In this document: positions 17,667 through 26,489 of the stretch, in pieces
Layout of the letters: the number at the start of each line of letters is the position of its first letter
Numbering within the stretch: the stretch's first letter is position 1
Assembly: GCA_019638455.1 (NCBI GenBank)
Contig: JAHBTU010000001.1
Span: 697,501-761,500, forward strand
Source: Saprospiraceae bacterium
GTDB lineage: Bacteria; Bacteroidota; Bacteroidia; Chitinophagales; Saprospiraceae
DNA length: 64,000 bases
Direction of reading: 5' to 3'
Program-made: the position numbers and the translations under genes
Notes under the pieces: generated by a model
Database searches by the model: none
What the model saw: the letters and a program-made list of their open reading frames with translations, nothing else
Told to the model about the DNA's origin: nothing

Positions 17667-18689
17667 TTAAGCCTGTAGTCGTTCGGTTGGGGATGGTCGT
17701 GTTCCTAGCTTTTTGTTTGACACTTGCTCGTATATGCCGATGACCTTTCTTGCTGTGCTCTTTGCATCCAAACCCAATGCCAGTATTCGCTCTCGGCCTT
17801 TTGTGCGGCCATATTTTTCGGAATACTGGAGCGCGTGGCGCAATTTTTTTGCAAAATCGGTGGGCTTGTGGGAGGGCGAAAGGTAGCAGCCGGGGGTGTC
17901 GCCCAACACCCATGCCACATCGCCCACGTTTGTGGCGACGATGGGGCAGTTGCAGGCCATGGCCTCTTTCACCAGATTGGATGCCCCCTCAGAAAATGAA
18001 CTGACGGCGAACACATCGGCGGTGTTGAGGTATTTTGGCACCGCATGATGCGATATTTTGTATCGGATGAGCAGTTCCACATCCGGCTTGTTCAGAATTT
18101 CCAAGGCGGCTTCCACCAGTGCCACGTTTTTGTTGGGGTCGGAAGGGTCAGCGAGGAACAGGACGTATTGGGTGTTTTTGTCCAGCCCTAGTTCTTTTCG
18201 ATGGATTTTCTCTTGTGCCTTGAATCTTTCGAGCCTGACGCCATCAGGTATGAGGTGACATCTTTTTCGGGTGATGGTGGCTGCTGCTATTTGTTGTGAC
18301 TTGCATATTGTGGCCGACATGAAAAGCTGGACGGTTTTTCCCAGCGCCGCCAGCAACTTGCTCCTAAGTGTTCGTTTTCCTGATGCGACGAAACTGCCGA
18401 GCACATCGGGGCCATCATAGGATAGCACGAGCGGCAGGCGACCGAACGCCGCCAATGCTGCCACCCACCCCGACAGGGCGTGGTGCGCGTGGACGATGTC
18501 CACAGGCTCAGCTTTCAGATGTCTGCGCAAAGATCGGGCGCTGCGCCAATGGTGGGCAATGCTCCCGCCTTTCACCGTGAAATAAGCCACATCCACTCCT
18601 TCTGCTGCGAGGGAATCGCCCAGCGAGCGGGTAGATGGTGCGACATTCTGATACTGACTGCTGCCGCTGACCACGAAAAGTACTTTCAT
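17667..18689 (-). CDS. Glycosyltransferase family 4 (copy 2 of a duplicated pair)
   Basis: 340 residues. MKVLFVVSGSSQYQNVAPST, SSFSEGASNLVKEAMACNCP and GRTKGRERILALGLDAKSTA align along the whole length with the GT4 at 15708. It should act as a second sugar transferase on the lipid-linked intermediate. The start overlaps the ATP-grasp stop by 4 bases, a typical translational coupling. Confidence 0.9.
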   Translation of the reverse strand: MKVLFVVSGSSQYQNVAPSTRSLGDSLAAEGVDVAYFTVKGGSIAHHWRSARSLRRHLKAEPVDIVHAHHALSGWVAALAAFGRLPLVLSYDGPDVLGSFVASGKRTLRSKLLAALGKTVQLFMSATICKSQQIAAATITRKRCHLIPDGVRLERFKAQEKIHRKELGLDKNTQYVLFLADPSDPNKNVALVEAALEILNKPDVELLIRYKISHHAVPKYLNTADVFAVSSFSEGASNLVKEAMACNCPIVATNVGDVAWVLGDTPGCYLSPSHKPTDFAKKLRHALQYSEKYGRTKGRERILALGLDAKSTARKVIGIYEQVSNKKLGTRPSPTERLQA

Positions 18690-19762
18690 CGTTGGATTTC
18701 CAATTGATTGGAAGTCAGTACTTCCACAAAGTATTCGAGGCGGAGCAGGTAGGATTGATATTTGTTGAAATCGCCGGGTTCAAAGACCCATTGTTTGTCG
18801 TGGAGGCAATAACGACCCGGCACACCGTCCACAAGCATCTGATAGGGGTCGCTCTGGCCAAACGTGCACTGCATTTCGTTGACGAGCCAACGACCATCGG
18901 CGGCTTCGAAGATATCCACCGATTGGGAGCGAAAACGACGCTTGTCGGTCACTTCTTTTACGAAGTCGAGCAGCTCGAGGGGTGGGTTTTCGTATCCTTT
19001 GATGAGGCTGCCGCTGGCTTTCTCGCCCTTCACTATTTTTTTGTGGGCAAAAAAGGAGTCGCCGATGCGCACGCATCGCCACTCAAATTGGTGGGGAATA
19101 TATTCTTGGAAAATGACGTAGTCTTTCTGGACTTCGGAGCCTTCCACCCGATAATGTCGGAGGCGCTCCATGAAGGCTTTCGGGTTGCTCAGTTTTTTGA
19201 TGGCTCGCACCACCAAGCCGCTTTTTTGAAAGTTGGGGCCTGTGCTGCGGGCGGCGCCTTTGCCGGAAAAGGTGTCCTTTACATACTCGACGGCTTCGTC
19301 GTTCGATTTCAGGATGGAAACTCCGCGTCCCGATGCGCCAATGTTTGTTTTGCCCACGATGGGCGTTGGGGTGGTTGAGACAAAATCGAGTGCCTCATGC
19401 TGTTCATAAAACACCCAGGTCTTGGGGTGTGGGATGTCGTTGGCGGCAAGCCAGTAGGAAAGGTATTTTTTATTCTCGTAGATTTCGATTTCTTCCAAAA
19501 AAGGAAAGACAGGCAGGCCAAGGATAGTGTTAAGGATGCGTACCCGCTCGTCGTACATGTTTTTGCTGGCGTTCGTGATGTTGGGGGGCATGGCAAGCAG
19601 CCCGTCGAAACGACCGTTTTTCACAACTTCCAGCCAGTCGGAGCGCCATATATCCACCGTCTGATATTCCACAAAATCCCGCATCTCGTGGCAGACGTTT
19701 TCCCACAGCTGGTAGTCCTTGTCAATTTCGATTTTCAGAATGGCGAGCCGAAGTTTTCTCAT
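18686..19762 (-). CDS. ATP-grasp ligase-like protein
   Basis: 358 residues. ATP-grasp features: PIVGKTNIGASGRGVSIL (lysine and glycine-rich loop), VIFQEYIPHQFEWRCVRIGD, FAHKKIVKGEKASGS and DIFEAADGRWLVNEMQCTFG with the metal-binding acidic/Asn pair. Members join a carboxylate to an amine through an acyl-phosphate. Its place among glycosyltransferases and FemAB/GNAT proteins suggests it makes an amide link to an amino sugar or an amino-acid decoration (inference). Confidence 0.8.
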   Translation of the reverse strand: MRKLRLAILKIEIDKDYQLWENVCHEMRDFVEYQTVDIWRSDWLEVVKNGRFDGLLAMPPNITNASKNMYDERVRILNTILGLPVFPFLEEIEIYENKKYLSYWLAANDIPHPKTWVFYEQHEALDFVSTTPTPIVGKTNIGASGRGVSILKSNDEAVEYVKDTFSGKGAARSTGPNFQKSGLVVRAIKKLSNPKAFMERLRHYRVEGSEVQKDYVIFQEYIPHQFEWRCVRIGDSFFAHKKIVKGEKASGSLIKGYENPPLELLDFVKEVTDKRRFRSQSVDIFEAADGRWLVNEMQCTFGQSDPYQMLVDGVPGRYCLHDKQWVFEPGDFNKYQSYLLRLEYFVEVLTSNQLEIQR

Positions 19763-19792
19763 TGTGTTTTGACTATCGGATTTGGAAATGAA

Positions 19793-20917
19793 TCAGTCTT
19801 GGGATTTGACTTGTTTTTTGGGGCGAAGCAAGGGTTTCATTTTTTCGACAAAAAATTGTTTGATTTCGGGGTGGGCGCTGACCTGCTCTCGAAGGATTTG
19901 CTTGATTTTCACTCTGAGAATGAAGGAGATATTGGAAAAAGGCGACAGAGAGATTTCGTTCAGTTCGCGCTCTTTGTTGGTGTAGGCATATTTGTAAGGC
20001 TCTGCGCCTTCGCCAAAATCAAGGATATTGAGGTTGTGGTTTTTCATCCACTCGGCGATGACCAGTATCAATGCTTTGCCGGGGCTGTATTTGTAGTAGT
20101 CGTCATCGTAGGCGGTGGAATGGTGAACGAGCGAGTTTTGCTGGATGAGGCAGATGACGAAGGCGATACGCTCTCCGTTCACTTTCACGGCGAATCGCAC
20201 GAGGGTTTGGTCTTGAATCCATGCCATGAGACAGTTTTTCAAAAAAAGTTGCTCCGACGCATCCTCATAACGTGAGGGGCTTCGGGTGCCTTTCCAACGC
20301 TTGATGTGCAATGCGCAAAACTTGCGTACCCACTCATCCAAATCATGGGCGTCTGTGAGTATTTCGTACTCTCCACCCAGTTGGCTTTTGATACGGTTGA
20401 CTCTGTAGCGCAGCTCCCGAGAGCTGTTCAATTTGTCGAACAATGCCTTGGGGGATTCTTCCTCCAGAATGGGACAGACCGAACGGCTCGACACATTCCA
20501 AAACAGACCGCTGGTGTTGGCCGCTCTTACAAACGCGGGGGAATATGATGCCCACAAAGGAAGTACGCGCATCTGAACCGTCCATTGCCGCTCCTTCACC
20601 GCAGCGAGAAAACAACGAAAAAATTCGTCAACTTCTTGAGGGGTGCAGGACTTGTGGAGCACAAAAAAATTGTGGTCGGCCTTCACATCCGTCAGCAGCC
20701 TCAGCATATTGTTCTCTTTTCGAAAAAACACCATGCCCTTCAACTCGCCGTTTTTGCTGAATTTCAATATCGCCAAATTATCCTTGTATCTATCCGCCAG
20801 ATACTGAATGTAGTGAGGCGATTTGAATACTGGCTTGTGTAGGCTGTTGTGCCAGAGCTCGCTGAATTCGAGCCAGAATTCTTGGCCGGGAAACGATTCG
20901 ATGATAGATGCGGTCAT
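19793..20917 (-). CDS. GNAT-fold (FemAB/CelD-like) acyltransferase
   Basis: 374 residues. Recognisable parts are FLAAVKERQWTVQMRVLPLW, SSRELRYRVNRIKSQLGGEY, LHIKRWKGTRSPSRYED, RFAVKVNGERIAFVICLIQQ, YYKYSPGKALILVIAEWMK and NILDFGEGAEPYKY, the layout of CelD/BcsL-type acetyltransferases. It is likely an N- or O-acyl transferase acting on a sugar intermediate. ATG 20917 (MTASIIES) is chosen; the frame open to 21061 overlaps the asparagine-synthase-like gene. Confidence 0.8.
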   Translation of the reverse strand: MTASIIESFPGQEFWLEFSELWHNSLHKPVFKSPHYIQYLADRYKDNLAILKFSKNGELKGMVFFRKENNMLRLLTDVKADHNFFVLHKSCTPQEVDEFFRCFLAAVKERQWTVQMRVLPLWASYSPAFVRAANTSGLFWNVSSRSVCPILEEESPKALFDKLNSSRELRYRVNRIKSQLGGEYEILTDAHDLDEWVRKFCALHIKRWKGTRSPSRYEDASEQLFLKNCLMAWIQDQTLVRFAVKVNGERIAFVICLIQQNSLVHHSTAYDDDYYKYSPGKALILVIAEWMKNHNLNILDFGEGAEPYKYAYTNKERELNEISLSPFSNISFILRVKIKQILREQVSAHPEIKQFFVEKMKPLLRPKKQVKSQD

Positions 20918-20997
20918 AGGTTGCCGACTACTGTTGGCGGTTTGGTTGGTGGGGTTCGGAGTGGCAAACACGATGGTGTTGTTGGCTTGCACGTCTT

Positions 20998-22779
20998 TCA
21001 AGTTTGAATGGTTGGTACATTTTGAGCAATCGGTACCGACGCGACATCGGCCGCTTGCCAACCCGTCGCAATGGAGTACATCTTGATATGCTTATCAATA
21101 TCGTGCCCCAATGGAATCTCGGCGTTGGCTCTTTCAAGATACGGGCGGAAAAGCGATGAGGTTGCGTCTGTCAATTGTCGTGCGATGGTCAAATGGTATT
21201 TCTGGATGAAGGCTTCCACAGAGTTGTCGTCTATGTCATTTCGATTCAGGTATTTGTGCCACACGACGCGGCCTGCTAACAGGGGCAATCGCCAAGGCTC
21301 CAACACGTCGGCGGGGCTATACCCTTTGTTGGTGTTCAGATGGTAGAGTTGAGGGGCGATTTGGCGGATAAAGGTGGCGTAAAACACTTGACCTTTCATC
21401 CGCTTGCTTTTCATTTTTTCAAACAAACGGGCGTGTACGCCCGACCATATCGTTTTGTTCAGTTCTTGGAACAAATGTAGGTTGAGGTAGGGTGTCCGGT
21501 TGTTGAGATATGTGCTTTGCATCACCAATTCTGCGCCAAAGTATTTTCTAAAAATCTCGTTGAACACAAAATGGTAAAATTTGTGGTTGGCATCCCAACC
21601 TTGCATTTTGACAAGGTAATTTTCGATGTCCGCGATGAGAGATTCGATTTCCTCTTTGAAGAAATTTTGGTCCCAATTCTGGGCAGCCTGCCGCAAATAA
21701 TCCTTCCAAGAATCATCGGTTGATGAAAAAACGCGAATCAGGTACTCACTGAGCATCACGCCGGGTTCGTGTAGGGCGCGGAAAAGTTCGCTGCCAAAAT
21801 TGCCGGTGAGAATGTAGTTTGTTCGTTCGGACAAGGAGCGGGCGGCGTAATGATAGTGAGGGCGCCCCCAATTGCCGTTGTACTCGGTCAGTTGCATGAA
21901 TTTCCGACCTGAATCAAGGGAATGCTGCTCCACATACACGCGGTCGAGCAGAATAGGCCAATAAGGGATGCCGATTTTTGTGGCTTGCGCGGTAGGCATA
22001 CTTACGTCGGTGGAGTCCGGTCGCCCAAAACTGTATGCCACGAACTCGCGGTCTGCTTTTTGTGCTGCTGCCACGAGTGTGCGCCCATCGAATCCGCCTG
22101 TCAGCGAGACCGCGAAAGGCTCGTCGGGGAAGAACAATTCGGTTTCGCGCTGGAAAAGGGCTGCCAGCTCCGACAGGCAATCCCGGGTGGTGTGCGTGGG
22201 GGTGCCGAAGTAGTCGCTCACCTCAAAAGTGCCAGATACTTTTGTGCTATTTTCCCCGATATCAAGATAGCGGTGCGCGTCCAGCAGGTGTATGTTGGCC
22301 CACCATGTAGAGTTGAAAAAAGGGTAGTTGAACAGGAGGCGCTCGAGCAAGTTGCGCTTGTCTCGGACATCGGCGTTGGTTTGTCGGGCGAGCGTGAAGG
22401 CCGACGAACTGGCGAGTGCGCCGTGTTTCTCAAAATGGTAATAGATAGGGTAAATCGCGCCGAACGAAGTGCCACATTTGAAGTGCCCCGTTGCTGATGA
22501 TGGCATGTAGAACCAGTAGTAGTGACCTTTGATTTTGTTGAAAAGGTGGTCCAGGTGCACGGTGTCGGCAGTGGGCGCGATGCGCTCAAACAGATTTTCC
22601 TCCGGTTGAAAGATGGGGTCTCCCAAAAGCAGGAACTTGCCTGCCGACACTTCAAATTCCAACAACTTCTGCTTGCCGACTTGAATGTAGAGCACATTGG
22701 CTTCAGGAATAGACGGCAGTGCCGCCCCTTCCTGCAAGCGGATATTTTCCGACGGTCTTATGTCGAGGTAAAAAAACAT
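20998..22779 (-). CDS. Asparagine-synthase-like protein lacking the glutaminase Cys
   Basis: 593 residues. An N-terminal Ntn-like region begins MFFYLDIRPSENI, so the Cys2 nucleophile of class II glutaminases is absent. The synthase half has a PP-loop FAVSLTGGFDGRTLVAAAQK (the usual SGGxDS is TGGFDG) followed by a helical domain. Such proteins occur in polysaccharide and exosortase-type loci as amidotransferase relatives. Without Cys2 it would have to use free ammonia or another amine, or do another adenylation reaction. The substrate is unknown. Confidence 0.8.
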   Translation of the reverse strand: MFFYLDIRPSENIRLQEGAALPSIPEANVLYIQVGKQKLLEFEVSAGKFLLLGDPIFQPEENLFERIAPTADTVHLDHLFNKIKGHYYWFYMPSSATGHFKCGTSFGAIYPIYYHFEKHGALASSSAFTLARQTNADVRDKRNLLERLLFNYPFFNSTWWANIHLLDAHRYLDIGENSTKVSGTFEVSDYFGTPTHTTRDCLSELAALFQRETELFFPDEPFAVSLTGGFDGRTLVAAAQKADREFVAYSFGRPDSTDVSMPTAQATKIGIPYWPILLDRVYVEQHSLDSGRKFMQLTEYNGNWGRPHYHYAARSLSERTNYILTGNFGSELFRALHEPGVMLSEYLIRVFSSTDDSWKDYLRQAAQNWDQNFFKEEIESLIADIENYLVKMQGWDANHKFYHFVFNEIFRKYFGAELVMQSTYLNNRTPYLNLHLFQELNKTIWSGVHARLFEKMKSKRMKGQVFYATFIRQIAPQLYHLNTNKGYSPADVLEPWRLPLLAGRVVWHKYLNRNDIDDNSVEAFIQKYHLTIARQLTDATSSLFRPYLERANAEIPLGHDIDKHIKMYSIATGWQAADVASVPIAQNVPTIQT

Positions 22780-22798
22780 GGTTCGGTTTTTTTGCCAA

Positions 22799-23953
22799 TC
22801 ATTTGCCCATAGCCCGGTTTTTCCACTCGTTCAATTGGGCGATGGCATGATAAGGCTGTCTGTGATAGTGTGCTGCCAGTTTGAAACTAAATTTTTGACG
22901 GCTCATCCATGGCCCATTGTCAAAGTCGCCGCCTATGCGCGGGATGCGGTCGGTATTGTTCTGCTCGCGCGTCATCTTGCCGGAGGTGGTAGCGGCGTAG
23001 CCTGCTTCTCTGGCCAGCGTATGTGCGGCAGTGCTGTTGTCGCCGTGTGGCCAGCAAAGAAATTGAACAGGTTTGCCGAGCTTTTCCTCGATGATTCTTT
23101 TGGAGTCAACAATCTCGTAGTGAAGGCGAGCACGGAAATCCTCATCCTTCTCCATGCTCTCCAGGAGCTTTCCTGCTCTGGCGTATTCGTCGGTTAGTTG
23201 CCGGACGGCTTTTTCATATTCAGGGCGTTCCGTTTCGTTTTGCGGTTGATGCTTGGTGGCGAGTTCGCTGACTTCTTTTGAAAAATCGGCACTGATAAAA
23301 TGCTTTCGGGCCACTACCGCCGATGTTTCCTCAAACAGCGGGGTACCCAATGGCAGTCTTTTTTCAAAATCAGGGTCGCGCATATAGGTGGCCCTCAGCT
23401 CTGGGTGGGTATTCAATATGGGATGGTAGCCCGAAAAGCCACCATAGTAGAACCCTCTCAAATTGGTAGAGCAGGTGTATTTGGCGTGGGTCATCGTGTG
23501 TGACTGCACATCCACGATGCCCGATTCCTGCATGATTTTGAGCTCATCCCAAGAGAGATAACCCAACGCCTCCAGCTCATCCTCCTTGCATTGGCCGTTC
23601 CAGACATCTTCCAAAGTGGGGCGCACGATGGAACGCGGCTCTATACATTCAGGAGAGACGAAGATGGTGAACTTCATGCCGTATTTTTTGGCAACCGGCC
23701 AAGCATACACCCAATTGTCGAGCAGGCCGTCGTCGAAGCTGAGGCACACTTCTTTCCCTGTGGCTGATTTGTGGCCGATGCGGACTCGGAACCAATCATC
23801 CAGAAAGATAGCCTGATAATGATGTTGCTTCAGCCAAGCCAATTGTTGCTCGAAGCTCGCCAACTTGATGGTCAAGAATTTGAGCAGCCAGCTCTCGAAC
23901 ATATTGGGCGCGACCGAGTGATAGTAAAATATCGGCGGACTAATGTTTTTCAT
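22799..23953 (-). CDS. Polysaccharide deacetylase (canonical NodB type, extended)
   Basis: 384 residues, longer than the other four in the locus. Motifs: EVCLSFDDGLLDNWVYAW, VDVQSHTMTHAKYTCS and VQFLCWPHGDNSTAAH. An insertion of about 100 residues between motifs 2 and 3 (GFYYGGFSGYHPILNTHP onward) is charged and helical. It begins MKNISPPIFYYHSVAPNMFE with the YHSV motif common in exopolysaccharide deacetylases. It overlaps the GT4 gene at 23940 by 14 bases. Confidence 0.9.
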   Translation of the reverse strand: MKNISPPIFYYHSVAPNMFESWLLKFLTIKLASFEQQLAWLKQHHYQAIFLDDWFRVRIGHKSATGKEVCLSFDDGLLDNWVYAWPVAKKYGMKFTIFVSPECIEPRSIVRPTLEDVWNGQCKEDELEALGYLSWDELKIMQESGIVDVQSHTMTHAKYTCSTNLRGFYYGGFSGYHPILNTHPELRATYMRDPDFEKRLPLGTPLFEETSAVVARKHFISADFSKEVSELATKHQPQNETERPEYEKAVRQLTDEYARAGKLLESMEKDEDFRARLHYEIVDSKRIIEEKLGKPVQFLCWPHGDNSTAAHTLAREAGYAATTSGKMTREQNNTDRIPRIGGDFDNGPWMSRQKFSFKLAAHYHRQPYHAIAQLNEWKNRAMGK

Positions 23954-25004
23954 AGACTTTTTCTATCTGCTTTAAATGGTTTTCTATGCTGCATTGCGTC
24001 TCAATGGAATCGCTGATTTCCAAAGCGGCTTGTGCCAAGTGGGGGAAATTGTCTATTGCTTTCAGGAAATTCTTTTTAATTAAGTCGTATTGTTGAGGGT
24101 TGCCCAAAACAAAACCATTTCCTTGCCCAAAAATTTCCTCGAACACAGGCACATCGCTGGTCAAAGTCGGGAGGCCAGTCAGAAGCGCTTCGGCAATAAC
24201 GTTGCCAAACGATTCGTGTGCGCTCAAAAACAAGAAGATGTCCAAAGAGGCATAGAACGACGGAATGTCTTTCAGATACCCATGAAAGAAAATACGGTCT
24301 GCGAAGCGCGTCGCTTGGGCCTGTTGCTCCAAGGCTTCCTTCAAAGGGCCTTCGCCCGCAAAGTGCAGTTCCAGTTCGGGATGTTGGTCTGCCACCTCTT
24401 CAAAAAGCCGAATGAGCAACTCCGTGTTTTTCCCTTCCCAAAGCCTTCCTGCATAACCGATGCGCTTTACGCTTGTGCGCAAGTGTTTTTTTGCGGCAAA
24501 TTTCTGCACATCGAAGCCGTTGTAGATGACCTCGGTTGGCACGGGCAGCACCTTTTCCCTAAATATGGACGCGCTATATTTTGAATTGGCGACGAAGGTG
24601 GCTTTCACCTTGGGCAGAAGCCTTTTTACCCAACGCCAACCCGCCCCCAGGTAGATTTTTTGGAGCGCGGATTTCCAATAAATCGTGCCGTGAATGTGGT
24701 AAATCACATTTTTCCCGCCAGCAAGCAGATGAAGCAACAGAATGAGCGGCCCCACGCTTTGTAGGTGAAAAATGTCGTGGCGATACTTGCGGCAATACCG
24801 ATAATACTGCCAGTAAGGGCGCAGCTTGCCACTATCGCCTGCCGCTACCTCTACTTTCGACTCGTCGTATATTTGGTACCAGTTGGGGCGCAAGCCATAA
24901 GCATAGAGTTTTCTATGCTGATAAAAGTATTCACTATACTGCTTCACCACCAACTCCAAGCCACCTGGCCCGATTTGCCACATGACGTAATGCACTGGTT
25001 TCAT
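23940..25004 (-). CDS. Glycosyltransferase family 4
   Basis: 354 residues, GT-B. MKPVHYVMWQIGPGGLELVV has the Gly-Gly loop of GT4 acceptor domains, HIHGTIYWKS follows, then RIGYAGRLWEGKNTELLIRL, LHFAGEGPLKEALEQQA and the donor-site SAHESFGNVIAEALLTGLPT. It is not a close paralogue of the pair at 15708/17667. It lies 3 bases after the polymerase-like gene. Confidence 0.92.
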   Translation of the reverse strand: MKPVHYVMWQIGPGGLELVVKQYSEYFYQHRKLYAYGLRPNWYQIYDESKVEVAAGDSGKLRPYWQYYRYCRKYRHDIFHLQSVGPLILLLHLLAGGKNVIYHIHGTIYWKSALQKIYLGAGWRWVKRLLPKVKATFVANSKYSASIFREKVLPVPTEVIYNGFDVQKFAAKKHLRTSVKRIGYAGRLWEGKNTELLIRLFEEVADQHPELELHFAGEGPLKEALEQQAQATRFADRIFFHGYLKDIPSFYASLDIFLFLSAHESFGNVIAEALLTGLPTLTSDVPVFEEIFGQGNGFVLGNPQQYDLIKKNFLKAIDNFPHLAQAALEISDSIETQCSIENHLKQIEKVYEKH

Positions 25005-25007
25005 AGT

Positions 25008-26489
25008 CTATTTGTGTTCTTCTGAAAGGTGGTACATCAAAGCTGCCATGCTGAAAAAGACAGCTTGGATAATGCCTATGGTGACATATTGGTAATAAGA
25101 GAAAAACTGTTGCGAGGAGGAATGCAACATGAACCAAGCAAGAAAGAAGAGGGGGAAAAGTCGGAGGGGGTGCGTGTAAGGACTACCCCTTGTCTGATTG
25201 AGGCTGCGGAAAAACAGCGTCACCCCAAAATAGAGGAAAAACAAGTGCATCAGCGCATATCCGATGATGCCTGAGTGTAACAGTATATTTTGGTTGCCGA
25301 CGTGAAAGTCATTGGCATCCATGAACTCATTGGAAAATCCCCATCCTGTTAGCGGTGATTCCGCCCATTTTTTCATCACGGCGGGGCCGCGTGTGTTGAG
25401 GCGTATCAGGGTGCCGCCAGCCGTGGTGTCACCTTCTGCCAGCTTTTCCAATGTCAAGAGGCGTTTCACCGCGTTTTGTATCTGCACGCCTATAATCGGC
25501 AAGGATTGTGCGCCAAAGAGAAAAATACCCCCCAATATCGCAATGGTGACGAGTCGTCGAGGGCTAAGTTGCAGCACAAAAAGCATGGCCAAGGCCAGCG
25601 ACAAGCTAAAGCTCAATACCCAACCCCGCGTGGCGGAGAGAAACACGGAAGCAAAATTGGCCATGACGACGGCAAAGCACAGCCAGACCGGAAGATACTT
25701 GCCCGGCTTGAACGCCAAGAAGAACAGTGCTCCGAAGTACGATATAAGCAAAATCGCCTCGTTGTAGAGGCCGCGATAGGTCTTCTCTTTCGACACTTTT
25801 ATCGCAAACCACGCCTTGTTTGCCACACCAACATATTGTGGGGGGCTTTGCGACGTGGCAATGGTGAATACCTGCGCTGCCAACGAGAAAAATGCCACCA
25901 AGAAAAGATAGAGGAATAAATCGCGGTATTGCCTTATGTCGGTGAATAATCGAGGAATCGAGTAAAGCAGAAATAGCGGGGCCAACCATTTGATAAGCCT
26001 GAACTGCACATTTATCTCCATATCCACACCGATGACGTATCCTTGAACCAACAAGAAGATGGTGTATATCAACAATATCGTCAAAAACCCGGAGTAAAAT
26101 ATTCGGTGATTGAGCGGCCTGCTGGCGGCTTTCACCAATGTCAGCCAAATGTATATCTGACCCACCTCAGCCTCCGGCAGACCCGGCAAAACGGAAATGT
26201 TTGTCTTGTATAGGCCAAAAAAACCAAAAAAGCCATCGGACATTGTTAGGAAAAACGCAAGCCAGAAGGCTTCGTCCTTAGAGCGGAAGTAAGCCACTAA
26301 GGTGCCGAGGAAAAAAATGTCGCCGATGAAGCTCGGAACGTAATAGTTCGCCCCGATGGACAACATGACCAGCGCGAAGAACTCAGCCAGTTTCCGAATG
26401 TCCGAACGGTCGGAGGTCGGCTCTGCGTGCGTCGCGTCGGGAGCAGCTTGCTCAGCGGAGACGTAGGGTGTTGGATAAGAAATCTGCAT
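25008..26489 (-). CDS. O-antigen polymerase/ligase-like multi-pass membrane protein (Wzy candidate)
   Basis: 493 residues with about eleven hydrophobic segments. A long extracytoplasmic stretch before the last helices holds NTRGPAVMKKWAESPLTGWG, matching the Wzy_C/WaaL pattern in which an R-G-x-x-W..P..G-x-G loop faces the periplasm. It is the only polymerase candidate in the locus, so it probably joins lipid-linked repeat units. The first 38 bases overlap the 3' end of the glycosyltransferase at 26452, unusually long for this operon. A short acidic soluble N-terminus (about 30 residues) precedes the first helix. Confidence 0.82.
   Translation of the reverse strand: MQISYPTPYVSAEQAAPDATHAEPTSDRSDIRKLAEFFALVMLSIGANYYVPSFIGDIFFLGTLVAYFRSKDEAFWLAFFLTMSDGFFGFFGLYKTNISVLPGLPEAEVGQIYIWLTLVKAASRPLNHRIFYSGFLTILLIYTIFLLVQGYVIGVDMEINVQFRLIKWLAPLFLLYSIPRLFTDIRQYRDLFLYLFLVAFFSLAAQVFTIATSQSPPQYVGVANKAWFAIKVSKEKTYRGLYNEAILLISYFGALFFLAFKPGKYLPVWLCFAVVMANFASVFLSATRGWVLSFSLSLALAMLFVLQLSPRRLVTIAILGGIFLFGAQSLPIIGVQIQNAVKRLLTLEKLAEGDTTAGGTLIRLNTRGPAVMKKWAESPLTGWGFSNEFMDANDFHVGNQNILLHSGIIGYALMHLFFLYFGVTLFFRSLNQTRGSPYTHPLRLFPLFFLAWFMLHSSSQQFFSYYQYVTIGIIQAVFFSMAALMYHLSEEHK

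Noticed and set aside
14673..23953. A true exosortase/PEP-CTERM locus
   Set aside because: Companion genes are present, but no exosortase (multi-pass with Cys/Arg/His motif) and no PEP-CTERM tail was found in the window.
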